Positions 19,458 to 31,515 of a stretch of 64,000 nt of DNA are shown here, piece after piece. This stretch comes from Rugalucina vietnamica (lineage: Eukaryota; Mollusca; Bivalvia; Lucinida; Lucinidae), in assembly GCA_964017185.1 (NCBI GenBank), contig OZ024874.1, positions 21,064,457 to 21,128,456 of the forward strand, given 5' to 3'. The notes below the pieces were generated by a model that saw only the letters and a list, made by a program, of their open reading frames with translations, ran no database searches and was not told where the DNA came from. The position numbers were made by a program, and so were the translations under genes. Numbering within the stretch: the first letter of the stretch is position 1; every line of letters starts with the position of its first letter.

Positions 19458-22403
19458 TTAGTCCCTTGAACGCACGAGTGAAGCGAACTTGGACACACAA
19501 TCATCTGACATTTCAGCAGTAGAAAACAGAGAGTCAGGGAGGTCATTCCAGTCCCTGATAGTCTGGGGAAAGAAACTACATTTATAGGCCTCTATACTAG
19601 CAGATGGAAGCTGAAATGCCTTGGAGTGGCTATTTCTACAACGCCTAGTCTTTGGGATAAGGTCATCTGTAGGTATTCTGGCTTTACCCTTCAGACCTTT
19701 GTATAGTAATATAAGTCGATTATCCGTCCTCCTTTTCTTGAGAGATTCCCATCTGAGTTGTTCAAGAATGCCAGTCATACTACCTTCCTCGAAAGTATAA
19801 TTCCTAGTTACAAATCTAGCGGCACGATTCTGAACCTTCTCCAATTCCTCCTGGAGGCATTTAGTATGAGGATCCCAAACAGAACTTCCATATTCCAGGA
19901 CTGGGCGCACCAGTCCTTTATAAGCTGCTTCTTTAACATCTTGGGGGCAAGAAAATAAGTTTCTCCTCAAGAATCCAAGTGTTCTGTTGGCTTTAGTACA
20001 GATATTATTGATATGGGTATTCCACTTGAGGTCATTTGTAATTGTTACACCTAGATATTTAATGCTATCAACATTTTCCAAAACCGTTCCCTCGAGGGTG
20101 TACGAGGCCTCAATTTTATTTATCCGCTTATTTGTCAGCTGCATCATGTTGCATTTGACAGGTTGAAATCTCATGCCCCATTTTCGGGCCCAGCTCCCTA
20201 AAAGGTCAATGTCTTTCTGAAGTTTCAATGTATCTTCTACTGTTTTAGTTTCACGGTAACAAACACAGTCATCAGCGAAAAGCCTGATTTGAGAGTCAAT
20301 GCCAACGGGTATGTCATTTATGTACAAGGAGAACAATAATGGACCGAGAACGGTGCCCTGAGGGACACCAGACACAACAGGGGCCCAGTCAGATTTAACA
20401 CCATTAACTACTACCCTTTGCTGCCTGAAGCATAAAAAAGCATTTATCCATTCCAATGTCTTTCCACCTATACCATAACTAAATAATTTGCTTTTAAGAA
20501 GTTCATGTGGAGGGGTGTCAAAAGCTTTTTCAAAGTCCAAAATAAAAGTGTCAACCTGACCCTTTTTGTCCAATATTTTTGCCCAATCATTTATTACTGT
20601 AATTAACTGAGTTTCACAACTATGCCATTTCCTGAATGCATGCTGTTTGTCCGACAAAAGATTATACTGGTCAAGATGACCCATGATATTTGAGCAGACA
20701 ATATGTTCTAGAAGTTTGCAAGGAATACAAGTCAAAGAAACTGGGCGGTAATTACAAGCAAGGGACCTGTCACCTTTCTTGAAAAGTGGACAAATATTAG
20801 CAAGTGACCATTCCTTGGGGATTTCACCCGTATTGATTGACTGCTGGAAGAGATGTGCAAATACAGGTCCTAATTCTTTTGCCAATTCTTTAAGGACTCT
20901 AGGATGGAGTTCATCAGGTCCTAAGGCTTTAGATGGGTTCAGACCTTTAAGGAGTTTTGTTACTCCTTCCTTTGTTACAACAATTTCATCCATGAATGGG
21001 GCCGACCTATCCAGAAGTGGGACTTGGTTGTGTACCGTTTTGGTGAATACATCTGTGAACTGTCCATTAAATTCTTCTGCTTTTTCGAAATCTGATTGAG
21101 CAATACCACTTCCATTTTTCTTTTTCAAAGGGGGAATGCCTTGGGTATCTTTCCTCTGACTATTGATATACCTATAAAAATCCCTGGGATTAGCCTTAAC
21201 GTCCCCTACCAAGTTATTGACATAAAGGTCATGCTGCTTCCTTATATCAGCTTTGATTTCCCTTCTTAAGTTTTCAAATTTAGATCTAATTTTTGCACTT
21301 CCAGTTTTCTTAGCTTTTGCATGAGTTATATTTTTCCTGCGAATCTTCCTCCTTATCTCAGGAGTTATCCATGGGACAGAAGAGACAGAGCGACTTGTTT
21401 TTGATGGGATATGCTTATCTGCCGAGTCCTGAATGAAAGATGTAATAAGATTGAAATTTTCCTGAACCGAACGGGTATCCGAGTAGCCATTGAAATACTT
21501 TTCCTTTGCAAATTTTAATGTTTCTGCCCTCATAGATTCATAATCACCTTTCTGGTACCGATACACCTTCCTCCGAGGTTTCTTAATGGGGGGAATAACA
21601 ATCTTCAGCGTTCCAGAAACAATATCATGATCACTGAGACAATCTGGGGAGTGGATGTCTACGAACTGATTGGGAAGAGAAGTGATAATCAAGTCCAAAG
21701 TATTTCTTTCTCTGGTAGGGAAGTGGACTAATTGATCAAATCCATGATCATTAATAATGTCAACCAAAATTTGACCTTCAATCCTACTCAATGGTGACCC
21801 ACATTTATTGTGTCTGTCCGGCCAAACAATATCTCCAAAGTTGAAATCCCCTAGAACGTGAACTGAGGGGGGTTTATTTCCTTTATGTTTATCCCTAATT
21901 TTGTTAAGCTGCTCTCTGAACAAAGTATCAAATTTCTGTAGGTCTTCCAAAGGTGTCAAGTTTTCATCACTATGGGGCGGCCTATACCAGCTTGCAACAA
22001 AATGTGCGGTTTTATTAGCGAATACTTTTACCCAAACTGATTCTGACTTATTTTCTAATTCTGTCATTGGCATGTGTGGGATATCCTTGTGAATAAGTAA
22101 CATGACACCACCACCATCAAGAGTTCTGTCCTTCCTGTACACACTATATGGGAAAGTTTCCGGAAACAATTCTGAACTTGAAATAGAACTGTCAATCTTT
22201 GTTTCTTGAATCGCTACAATCTGAGGTTCATGAAGATCAATGAAAGCCAACAACTCAAGCTTTTTACCTCTAATGCTGTTGATGTTTATACTGAAAAATT
22301 TCAACCCACCAATAAACTTGCTTTTGCTTGTCAAAGTTGAGGGTGCTGAGGACTTAGTTTTATCACTGTTTCCAAGTGGATTAAACCTATTTTCACTTTC
22401 CAA
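19458..22403 (-). CDS. Non-LTR retrotransposon ORF2, APE endonuclease + reverse transcriptase
   Basis: A 981-codon open frame without stops. The apurinic-type endonuclease is at residues 35-265: IQETKID (E67), GGVMLLIH, SWYRPP, GDFN (185-188) and CLSDHD (256-260). The reverse transcriptase is at about 480-800: GLNPSKALGPDELHP, NYRPVSL (551), FILDFEKAFD (620-629), SGVPQGTVLGPLLFSLYIND and FADD (709-712). The thumb and C-terminal region follow (KYLGVTI, LVRPVLEYGSSVWDP, RAARFV). Domain order and the repeat-type 3' end point to the CR1/Jockey group. It does not start with ATG; the frame is closed by a TGA about 45 nt upstream, so the 5' end is truncated or uses an unseen start. All catalytic motifs are present, so the copy is fairly young. 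Confidence 0.9.
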   Translation of the reverse strand: MESENRFNPLGNSDKTKSSAPSTLTSKSKFIGGLKFFSININSIRGKKLELLAFIDLHEPQIVAIQETKIDSSISSSELFPETFPYSVYRKDRTLDGGGVMLLIHKDIPHMPMTELENKSESVWVKVFANKTAHFVASWYRPPHSDENLTPLEDLQKFDTLFREQLNKIRDKHKGNKPPSVHVLGDFNFGDIVWPDRHNKCGSPLSRIEGQILVDIINDHGFDQLVHFPTRERNTLDLIITSLPNQFVDIHSPDCLSDHDIVSGTLKIVIPPIKKPRRKVYRYQKGDYESMRAETLKFAKEKYFNGYSDTRSVQENFNLITSFIQDSADKHIPSKTSRSVSSVPWITPEIRRKIRRKNITHAKAKKTGSAKIRSKFENLRREIKADIRKQHDLYVNNLVGDVKANPRDFYRYINSQRKDTQGIPPLKKKNGSGIAQSDFEKAEEFNGQFTDVFTKTVHNQVPLLDRSAPFMDEIVVTKEGVTKLLKGLNPSKALGPDELHPRVLKELAKELGPVFAHLFQQSINTGEIPKEWSLANICPLFKKGDRSLACNYRPVSLTCIPCKLLEHIVCSNIMGHLDQYNLLSDKQHAFRKWHSCETQLITVINDWAKILDKKGQVDTFILDFEKAFDTPPHELLKSKLFSYGIGGKTLEWINAFLCFRQQRVVVNGVKSDWAPVVSGVPQGTVLGPLLFSLYINDIPVGIDSQIRLFADDCVCYRETKTVEDTLKLQKDIDLLGSWARKWGMRFQPVKCNMMQLTNKRINKIEASYTLEGTVLENVDSIKYLGVTITNDLKWNTHINNICTKANRTLGFLRRNLFSCPQDVKEAAYKGLVRPVLEYGSSVWDPHTKCLQEELEKVQNRAARFVTRNYTFEEGSMTGILEQLRWESLKKRRTDNRLILLYKGLKGKARIPTDDLIPKTRRCRNSHSKAFQLPSASIEAYKCSFFPQTIRDWNDLPDSLFSTAEMSDDCVSKFASLVRSRD

Positions 22404-22680
22404 ATTTAACTGTTCGTCAAAAAAAGAGTCGGAAAAATTGAGTCAGCATCAATGTCCAAATATATGCATCGATTGCCACACCAATTATGTTATAGATCCC
22501 CCCCCACACACACACACACACACAAATTTTGTATTGAAGTTTTTAAAAAGCTTTACTTGTAGTTCACATGCACTTATCTCAAGGTCAGGACATACAGCCT
22601 GCCTCCAAGCGATAAAAATGCAGCTAGAACGATATCAGTCGACTTTAAGTAAATATTAAGACAGAGAATATTTGTAAATA
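22404..22680. other. Retrotransposon 5' junction and (CA)n
   Basis: This holds the truncated 5' edge of the retrotransposon and a short C-run plus (CA)n at 22499-22523. I see no ORF1 product. Confidence 0.4.
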
Positions 22681-23713
22681 AACCTTGCTGGGTGTCTAAC
22701 GACCTGGTGGTCTTGTTTTAATCCTGTAAAACTGTCTAAATGCCGGATTGGCTGAGAGAGTGGCTTCCCTTGAGGCGCATACTAATTGCCGGGAATGTCC
22801 GGGAATATAGGGTAGTACTGAAATGCGAAATCGGCTTGATTTCGCGAAATCGTCTTGATTTCGCGAAATCGTCTCTACTGAATAGCGTAATCGTCCCTTA
22901 AATTTTCAACATACTATTTTAAAAACATTTGACTTTGCAATTATTCTATAGAACCAAATTTTAATCAATAATATTTTAATTTATTTTTAAATTGTGTTTT
23001 TGTGAGGACTTATAAGGTGAATTAAATATGACTTGTGATTTCTCTTGAATGGCGAACTCAATCCCGCTTGTATGGCATAAAAGGTCTGTTTTACATCAAA
23101 TGAAGGATAAACATTGTTGACTTACAGAAACATCTTGATTATTTTAGGCTCGACCATTAACTTTGATTTCTTCTCTGTTAGTAAAAACCGATGACCCTTA
23201 ATAGCAAAAGGAAGGTGAATGCATTTCTTACATAAGCAGTCACCAGCTCCATCGCTCAAAGGGGTCATCGTGTACATGTCTGTTGACCATTTCTTTATAT
23301 TTTTGTCTGAAATGAGTCCAGCATTATTTCACAGTAAACACACACACAATATGTAAACAAAACACTATAGTACAGAAAATACATTAGTTAAACAAAAAAC
23401 TAGAACACAATAAATCCAAAATGAAATTCACTGTCTTTCTAGATAACAAAATCACTCCGTATAGGACTGAAGAAAAGTCGCTGTCTTTTCGGAATAAAAA
23501 AAAAACACACACACAATTGAAATAAAACAGAAAGAGAATAAAAAGATAATCCCATATGCGAACGTACTCTGCAACAGAAGAAGCAGTGGAATGAATTCTA
23601 TTAAGAAAGATCATGTTTTATACTTAAACATAAAATTTCGGCATGTTCTTTAAAGTACAATTTTACAATTGTTATAATTCCTATTGAGTAATGAGATCTT
23701 TGAAATTTAAAGA

Positions 23714-23748
<35 letters not shown>

Positions 23749-24038
23749 CTAAATTCATTTCTAATTAAAGATCAATGAAAAAATGCTTCTGTGTCTGTTT
23801 CTATTTAAAGATCATGGATGTCGCTTTCTTTGTTATAATATTATCAGACCAATTGACACCTTCCGTGTTAAATGACACCTAAAAAGATAATCCAATTAAC
23901 AAGCACGCGCAGAAGGTAATCATCAACAAATAATCTAATTAAGGGCCAAGAAAGGATTATCGAATTTCTTTAATGTACCTGATCACTAAGAGACGCAGAT
24001 AATTTCATCGGGACACCTGGAATCTTTCTGTCTTTCTT

Positions 24039-24090
<52 letters not shown>

Positions 24091-25652
24091 ATTTTTGTGT
24101 TTTCTTACGTGTTTTCTTAAATTACTAAATTATGCGATTCCGCTATTCACTATAAATCATTACGAATATGTCCACCAGAACATATTTAGAACCGCCCACA
24201 ATCTTTTTTTTTTCACAATATTTCAGCTAAAAATTTTCAATTTTTAAAGCTAAAAAATTCTCTGTTTATTGCATGGGCATGTTTTCGTTATGTGATTTTC
24301 GTCAAATCATGTAGTGTAAAATTAAATTTAAACTCCAATAAAAGAGACAATGACGGTGTTATAAGTTTGGTAATTAATTCTTGAACTTTTTTCATGTAGA
24401 GAAAGGATTAATTATTTGTTATATAAATGAAGTATTGTAGAAGAAGTGATTTCGCTAATTGAATTTTGAGTTCTTTAAGATTATCACGCAGAATCTCTAA
24501 ACAGTAATTAAAAGATATATTCTTTTACTTTAAGATGTTGGATTATTACTACTAAAACATTTTATTTTATTCAGTTAAATTTGTATCTGTGTAACTTAAT
24601 TAGCGAAATCGCCTCTTAAATTAACGTAGTTACTACGTTAATTTAAGAGGCGATTTCGCTAATTGAACTTTGATTTCGTCAAGTTTGTTGCGCGAGAAGC
24701 TTTACCAGCAAGCTCGAATATTACTCGAATAATTGTCAAAATTTCTCATCGTTTACATGATTGTTCGTACATTTCTTATTAAATATATTATTGAACAGAT
24801 AATGTATCTGGGTTATAAATTTGATTGTAAGGCGATTTCGCTGACTGAACTTTGATTTCGGAAAGCTTGTTGGACGAAATCGTCTCCCGAAGCTCGATTA
24901 TCATTTAACAATTGTCCAGATATATCATCTTTCTATGTCAAGATATTGGTATATAGCTAACCAAATTATAATTGTGCTTAAATAATGTATCTAGGTTGTA
25001 AATTTGGTTTTAAAATTTAATATTAGAGGCGATTTCACTGATTGAACTGGTTGATTCCGTTGAGCTTGTCGCGCGAAATCGGCTCTCCTAGGTCGATTAT
25101 TACTTAACAATTATCAAATTTTATTATCTTATACATCGATATGTTGGCCTATAACTAATTAAACATATTATCAAGGAAATACTGTTTACTGGTTACCAAT
25201 TTGCCTTTAAATTATTAAAAAAGGGGCGATTTCGCATTTCATTTTGATTTCGCGAAATCAAGCCGATTTCGCATTTCAGTACTACCGGGGAATATATGGT
25301 CGGGATGTATAGGGTAGTGGTGATTCGGGCTTTGTTTCGCCTTTAATGTTTAACAGAATTTAATGATTTTGGTATCACAATAAAAGTATTGTTTCAATCT
25401 AAACGTATATGTAAAGAAACTTTGTAAAAAGTTATTTTAAAATGTTGTTTTTAGGGTTTGAAATTTCCGGGAAGATCCGAAGATCCGCCGAATGTTTTGC
25501 AACAAACCTAGACTGCTCCAAAGCGCATGTGTCGGATTTAAAAATCCAATAACACAAGCAGACAGCCGTACGCCAATATTTACATCCAAGCATTCGTGGA
25601 TGTAATAATTTTAGCTGCGATATCCCAATACTATAATTATAGTGGTTGTTGA
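22681..25652. repeat. Tandem duplication, copy 1 (485 bp interrupted by element A)
   Basis: The segment starting AACCTTGCTGGGTGTCTAAC and ending TTATAGTGGTTGTTG is present twice head to tail. Copy 1 is split by the element at 22810-25287. Outside the insertion the two copies are almost identical (AAAG versus ACTG near 25516 is one difference), so the duplication is recent. Confidence 0.85.
22810..25287. mobile_element. Non-autonomous element A, 9-bp target duplication, Mutator-like
   Basis: The inverted ends read GGTAGTACTGAAATGCGAAA on both sides, with GGGAATATA at 22801-22809 and 25288-25296. Copy 2 of the duplication has the single uninterrupted site. The 9-bp duplication suggests a Mutator-like family (inference). 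Inside are a GCGAAATC-rich palindrome (24597-24667), three roughly 190-bp tandem units beginning GAGGCGATTTCGC (24647, 24829, 25026), a T-run at 23718 and (CT)n at 24043-24089. No transposase frame was found. Confidence 0.85.
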
Positions 25653-27368
25653 AACCTTGCTGGGTGTCTAACGACCTGGTGGTCTTGTTTTAATCCTGTA
25701 AAACTGTCTAAATGCCGGATTGGCTGAGAGAGTGGCTTCCCTTGAGGCGCATACTAATTGCCGGGAATGTCCGGGAATATATGGTCGGGATGTATAGGGT
25801 AGTGGTGATTCGGGCTTTGTTTCGCCTTTAATGTTTAACAGAATTTAATGATTTTGGTATCACAATAAAAGTATTGTTTCAATCTAAACGTATATGTAAA
25901 GAAACTTTGTAAAAAGTTATTTTAAAATGTTGTTTTTAGGGTTTGAAATTTCCGGGAAGATCCGAAGATCCGCCGAATGTTTTGCAACGGGAAGGAGTAA
26001 AACGCGGGACCAACGCCCGGGACCCGGGACCAAAATCCGGGACCAATTTTTACGGTCATCAAAAAGTCATTTTGCGTGCAACAAATAAAATAAAAATTGG
26101 CCTAAGTGTAGTTCATAGGGTCTTTTCAATGATTTATATCATCGTTTTCCCAAAAATCTCGAACTGTTTGAAATTTTGATCAAAATATAGGACCCCATCC
26201 AAGAATTTAGACCCGGGACCAATTTTTGCGGTATTGACGATGTCCGATAACTCGTGATTTTTGCATATCGCTTCATATATAATTATTTTTATGTTTTACC
26301 ATCTGTTAACATGTCAAAGAATACTAAAATGAAAAAGTCCGTTTAGAATTTTCATAAATGTAGGAAAAAGGTAGCCCGGGACCAATCCGGGACCAAATTT
26401 TATGATCCATATTTGCGATGTCAAGAAAATGTCAATTTTACCCATTTAAATCCTTTTACATGTAATTATTTTAATGAGCTGTCATCTGGTATGTTATTGA
26501 AGAAGATCAAAATGCAAAATTATCGTTGATATTTATTGAAATTACGGAGGAAATCAGACCGGGACCAACACGGGACGAAAATAACAAAAATGCTTAGATT
26601 TATTGCGATAATCCCAGTTTGGTCCCGGCCTATGAAACTTATTTTCTTTATCAATATGGGATGCATTTAAGATATTTTTTCTTATGTGACATCTTAAGAG
26701 TTGGCTTAAAGATGCATATATGACTAAGCAAACAATTATGGGATAGAAAATAGTTAATGTTATGACAACGTCAATAGCGCAAACAATGAATTATGGAAAT
26801 TTTGGTCCCGGGTTGGTCCCGGGCTGGTTTTTTCAAATATCTGTGGGATTTTATTGCAGATTTTTTCATTCTAGCTTTCTTTGATATATGTACAGTTAGC
26901 AAAACATGAAAATAATTGTTTACCAAATGATTACAATGACAAAAATTGCAATTTCCCTAACATCGTCAATACCGCAAAAATTGGTCCCGGGTCTAAATTC
27001 CTCGATGGGGTCCTATATTTTGGTCAAATTCCCAGATATTTCGGATATGCTTGGAAGACAAATATATGGACCCTTGAGAAGACCCTTTAAACTATATATG
27101 GTGTAAATTTCATGTAATTATTTGCATGCTTAGTGCCTTTTGGTGCCAATAAAAATTGGCCCCGGATTTTGGTCCCGGGTCCCGGGCGTTGGTCCCGGGT
27201 TTTACTCCTTCCCTTTGCAACAAACCTAGACTGCTCCACTGCGCATGTGTCGGATTTAAAAATCCAATAACACAAGCAGACAGCCGTACGCCAATATTTA
27301 CATCCAAGCATTCGTGGATGTAATAATTTTAGCTGCGATATCCCAATACTATAATTATAGTGGTTGTT
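25653..27368. repeat. Tandem duplication, copy 2 (483 bp interrupted by element B)
   Basis: Same order as copy 1. It holds the empty site for element A (CCGGGAATATATGGTC at about 25770) and is itself split by element B at 25989-27213. Confidence 0.85.
25989..27213. mobile_element. Non-autonomous element B, GGGACC-rich, 8-bp target duplication
   Basis: The ends GGGAAGGAGTAAAAC are inverted, followed on both sides by CGGGACC blocks that pair between the arms. TTTGCAAC flanks it at 25981-25988 and 27214-27221. Copy 1 has the empty site. The arms stay complementary far inward (for example the CCAAGAATTTAGACCCGGG regions), so most of the 1225 bp could fold. A fragment recurs at 55541-55760. An 8-bp duplication fits hAT-like families (inference). 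Confidence 0.85.
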
Positions 27369-28149
27369 GTCTGCTGCCGATGTGTAGCTATGTCGTTATC
27401 AATGAAACCATATCAGGTGTTGAAAACAATTAGCCAGTTCATTGTTTCTTTTAGCACAAATCTACCAGCAGAAAAAAAGGTCTCGTTAATAACATCATGT
27501 GTGCGGTAATTGTTGAATTTATGATTCTACAGTTGTAGAATGAATATTACTGCAAATGATGAAAGATTTAAACATAGCCTGAACATATAATAGAAACTGG
27601 TCATAGAATTATGAAGGGTTTGCAGCATACAACTTTTAAAAACAAGTTCGATAATCGAACCCGTATCTGAACATATAATTGAGCAGTTCCATGAAAAACC
27701 AAACGTTTTGCATATATATGCGAAAACAAAGACGCAGATCAGCTTCGCTTTCTTTCCTCAACCTCCATCTCGAACTAGAGCTATAAAAGCCAACAGTTTT
27801 AGAAAAGTCACTGAAATCACATAATTATCAATTTGAACATATTAACACTACATGGAGCGTTATCATCATTTTCTGAAAATCAAGCGTTTTAAACTAATGC
27901 GTGTTTAGAATCAGGTAATTAAGAGATGACATGTTTATGTGTTATTTTAATCAGGGAAGTGTAAGTGTATATTACACTTCCCTGTTTTAATAGACGCTGT
28001 GGTTGCACGAAAAGAAACACAGAAAAAGGGGCATTTGGTCGTGTACAAGCCGACCTGTGCCGCAGAATAAAGACACAGAAGAATCCTTCGTAGTTCAAAA
28101 GACGAATGAGCTATTTTTTCAATATCAATATGTGGATATAGCTATTTCT
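27369..28149. other. Intergenic with a truncated M1 core
   Basis: GCGAAAACAAAGACGCAGATCAGCTTCGC at 27720-27748 is a short M1 remnant. A GGGAAGTGTAAGTGTA inverted repeat is at 27954-27983. Nothing else is recognised. Confidence 0.4.
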
Positions 28150-29479
28150 CACGGCTAACAAACCTTTAAATGCGTAACCGCGGTTAAGAAAAGAAATCCG
28201 ATTCATGTCCTTCCGGTTTCGCATCCGATGACCAAACAAAAGGTAAACAAAGTTTTGCAGCTCGTGTTCAAGTTCCGAGTAAAATATTTCGATTCGAAGA
28301 CAAATATTATAATTCTCTCAATGCTATTTTATTAGTTAGACATTGCTATATTTGGACCCCAAAGGATTTCCAGATTTTTTTCTTTATAATCATGATTTTT
28401 ATTCCCTACCCCAAAACACATGTTGGGATTGCATTGTACACGACGAAAATGTGGGTCAGTCGCAGGGATATTTTTAGATTTCCGCTCATTACGTCCATAT
28501 TAACGGAAAGCAATACAGTGCGCAGATGATTTTAACATTGTGTGAGGTCTGGTGACAGTTTCGTTGCCTCTGGCCAATGCATTCTATGCATATGTGGTTA
28601 AAAGCTGTGTCAACATTTCGGTTACGAATTTAATCATTAGAATGATAGCAATATAGTCATTATAGAACACATGTATTAAAGTTTTTGTTTTTGTTAATTG
28701 TTTTACGCTGAAGATTATTGTCAGATTCTCTCGTCCTTTCTTAATAGTTGCTTACTCAAATTTGGTGTGTTTGTGATGAAAATGTTTGATATAGAATAAT
28801 ACAAACTGTCTATGAAATACATATAATACAATAGTTCACATGCATGATATTCCTGTACATGAAGACGATTTTACAGCATTCCGTATACTTTAATTTGTTT
28901 TTTCTTGGTTTTATGTCTTTCAAAACGCTTTACAGGGAAACAAATACCATAACTTGAACAGGTTGAGGTTTTCAAACGTATCTTGAAATATATCCTTCAT
29001 GTTTTAATGATTAAATGCGTACCCATCTTTTTCTTCCCTTCAAATCGATAATGACGGGCACTAACACAACGAATTACTGGCACAGACATCAGATGCAATT
29101 TAGTTATTACATATCTGTAAATTTGTCGTGGAACAATCACTAAAATTTTATATTTACCAGCAAATTGTCCAATTTTTAGTTGTATTTCGCCGACTTTGGC
29201 CTTGTTGGAACACCAGGTTCGAAGAAGGGAATAAATAACTCACAGACCATCAAATTATTTTGCGAGCTACTTTGGTGCTGAGTTACAATAGTAAATAAGT
29301 GACAAAATAGCATTCATAGATAATCGATATATTTCTGTACTAAAATATAATCATCAATCGATCCTAGTAGTGTATGTTTTGTTTACCTTTTCTTGGTCTT
29401 CATATGCGGAACCGGAAGGGCGTGAATCGGATTTTCTTTCTTAACCGGCGGTTACGCATTTAAAGGTTTGTTAGCCGTG
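28150..29479. mobile_element. Non-autonomous TIR element C, target duplication TTTCT
   Basis: The roughly 100-bp ends beginning CACGGCTAACAAACCTTTAA are inverted at 29380-29479. TTTCT flanks it at 28145-28149 and 29480-29484. The arms include AACCGCGGTTAAGAA, GATTCATG and CCTTCCGGTT blocks. No coding frame is visible in the 1330 bp. Confidence 0.8.
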
Positions 29480-29586
29480 TTTCTACTACTATTGTAAACC
29501 GTTAATAAGCAAGCCTGTTTTTCTTTTACCGCGTGCCACCAATGATCTACAAACACATAATTCGCTGTTACAATAGCATCAATAAT

Positions 29587-29825
29587 GAGCCGCCTCGTTG
29601 GAAAACTAACAATCTGCGTAGACTAGGCGAAAACAAAGACGCAGATCAGCTTTGTGGTAACCGCGTAGCTGATCAGCGCCTTTGTTTTTGCTTCTCGGAT
29701 AGCACATTTCGTCTTCTTCTAAAATCCAAAATTCCATGCTTCTAGCTGTCTTCTGCGACTGTACAGGCTGGTTTGTATCGGACCTGTTCAAAAACCACAT
29801 TATTGGTTTTCCCACGAGGTGGCTG
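29587..29825 (+). mobile_element. Palindromic MITE M1b
   Basis: GAGCCGCCTCGTTGGAAAAC at the left, GGTTTTCCCACGAGGTGGCT at the right. Flanks TAAT/AAAT are consistent with a decayed 4-bp duplication. Confidence 0.8.
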
Positions 29826-30321
29826 AAATATCTATGCTATGCAGTCGATTCAGTGGGGGAAGCCTCTCTTAAAATAGGAATCCGATTATCGTAACGGCTG
29901 TGACCTAGGTCATGTAAACAACTTTTGATTGGTTGGCCCCATGGCAACAGCGTGTAAATAAGTGGCCATTAGTGGGTGTTCAGCTGGCGTGTGATTGATA
30001 ATGAACTCGCTCAGCCAAAGCAGGCTACAACAAACCTTGACTCTTTCAAAGGTATCGTTCTTGAGAACGAGAGACTTTAGAAAACCAATATTTACCAGGG
30101 CGATTTTCTATACTGGATAAATGGAACAGCCGTCGGTATCGATTTTTCAACCAATGGCAGTTCTGAGTTTTATCACATGACATTCCGTTCAAGACAGTCG
30201 TCAATATTACGACTGTGTTAGAGTCAACAACAAACCGCAATTTACAAAAATTACCAGCAGAATATTTTCGTGTCGTTTCGTCCCGTAAGTCCATGCGGCT
30301 CTGCTGTGATTTACGTTATCA
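29826..30321. other. Intergenic, shares a short block with 54540-54590
   Basis: CTGGCGTGTGATTGATAATG followed by AACTCGC and AGCAGGCTACA (about 29983-30030) recurs near 54538. It is an unnamed dispersed repeat. No gene is seen. Confidence 0.4.

Positions 30322-30399
<78 letters not shown>
30322..30399. repeat. (CTGT)n microsatellite
   Basis: About 19 units of CTGT with one slipped unit. The open frames across it on both strands are artefacts. Confidence 0.95.
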
Positions 30400-30408
30400 T
30401 GTGACACT

Positions 30409-31148
30409 GGCTATCCGCACGACGGTCGTGCCGATAACGCCGCTTATCGGCACGACCGTCGTGCGGATAAGCGGCGTTATCCGCACGACAGGGAAATCGA
30501 CATCCAAAGGTTAAAATGTTCAGAATTGGATACATTTTAAGTTGATAAATATTATACACTGGCTTCAAAACTGACACATAATATTACACATGCAGGAATT
30601 CTTCACAATTTAATTAACAAAATTGTTATTTTGCTAAAATTGGCTTACCTGTGAATTTACATGTATAAATCAGTCATGCGTATGCGTAAATGAGAAAGTA
30701 ATCATCGTAACCTTATATTAAAAGAATATGGTCATCCAAAAGAATAAAAAGCCTTTGAGTTCAACAATGGAGTACGGAAACATTTCAGTAATTCAATTAA
30801 AAATTGTAATGGTTGTATTTTTCTCCGCTGTTAAAAATCTACTGTGATTCAGATTAGGCCTACATTAGCTGGATTAATCAAATCAAACTTAGTTTCTTAT
30901 TCATAATTAACCAAAATGTTAATTTTGAGTGTATTTCAATAGCGAAACACCTAATTAATTTATTTATTGCCAAATTAATAATTGAATACATGCGTAAGCT
31001 TGTTAGAAAATCTTATACTCCCGTCGTGCCGATAGCCAATACCTGTAGTATTGGCTATCCGCACGACGGTCGGGCCGATAACGCCCCTTATCGGCACGAC
31101 CGTCGTGCGGATAACGCCGCTTATCGGCACGACCGTCGTGCGGATAGC
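30409..31148. mobile_element. Foldback element with nested GC-rich palindromes
   Basis: It begins GGCTATCCGCACGACGGTCG and ends as its inverse, CGACCGTCGTGCGGATAGCC. Each end is a run of back-to-back palindromes of TATCGGCACGACCGTCGTGC type (about 80 bp left, about 130 bp right) around an AT-rich centre of roughly 530 bp. No target duplication is evident. The translated runs over it (PHDGRADN) are repeat artefacts. Confidence 0.75.
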
Positions 31149-31515
31149 CTCAGCCGTCTGTTGTGGTCGTCATCATTGTTTTGGTTGATGCTATAGCCTA
31201 CCCCATGGGGTACTCGGAAGTTTTGTGTATACATAGGCTCAGCCCCAACATTAGTTGTGTACTCCAAAGTACCTTGTGTCTAATGGGTTACACCAAATAA
31301 ATACCAGGTATTTATAGTACACAATAATATGCAATTTTGGTACAAACTGAAAATAATGCCTTTCATTATGCCTTGGAACCAGTAATATTTTGGACCCGAG
31401 ATAATGTCTATGCTACGCATCATGCGATCTCGAATGAATGAAGATGCAATGTCCACTCCAAATGTTTTTTTCCCTTGACTAAATTCTAAATTTAGCCACC
31501 CACCCAACACCTGAG

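Noticed and set aside
22404-22500. ORF1 or PHD-finger remnant upstream of the CR1-like ORF2
   Set aside because: Only one Cys pair in a short frame; not enough for a zinc finger.
30207-30577. Thr-Asp-Arg-Gln repeat and RADN frames
   Set aside because: Products of the (CTGT)n microsatellite and the adjacent palindromes.
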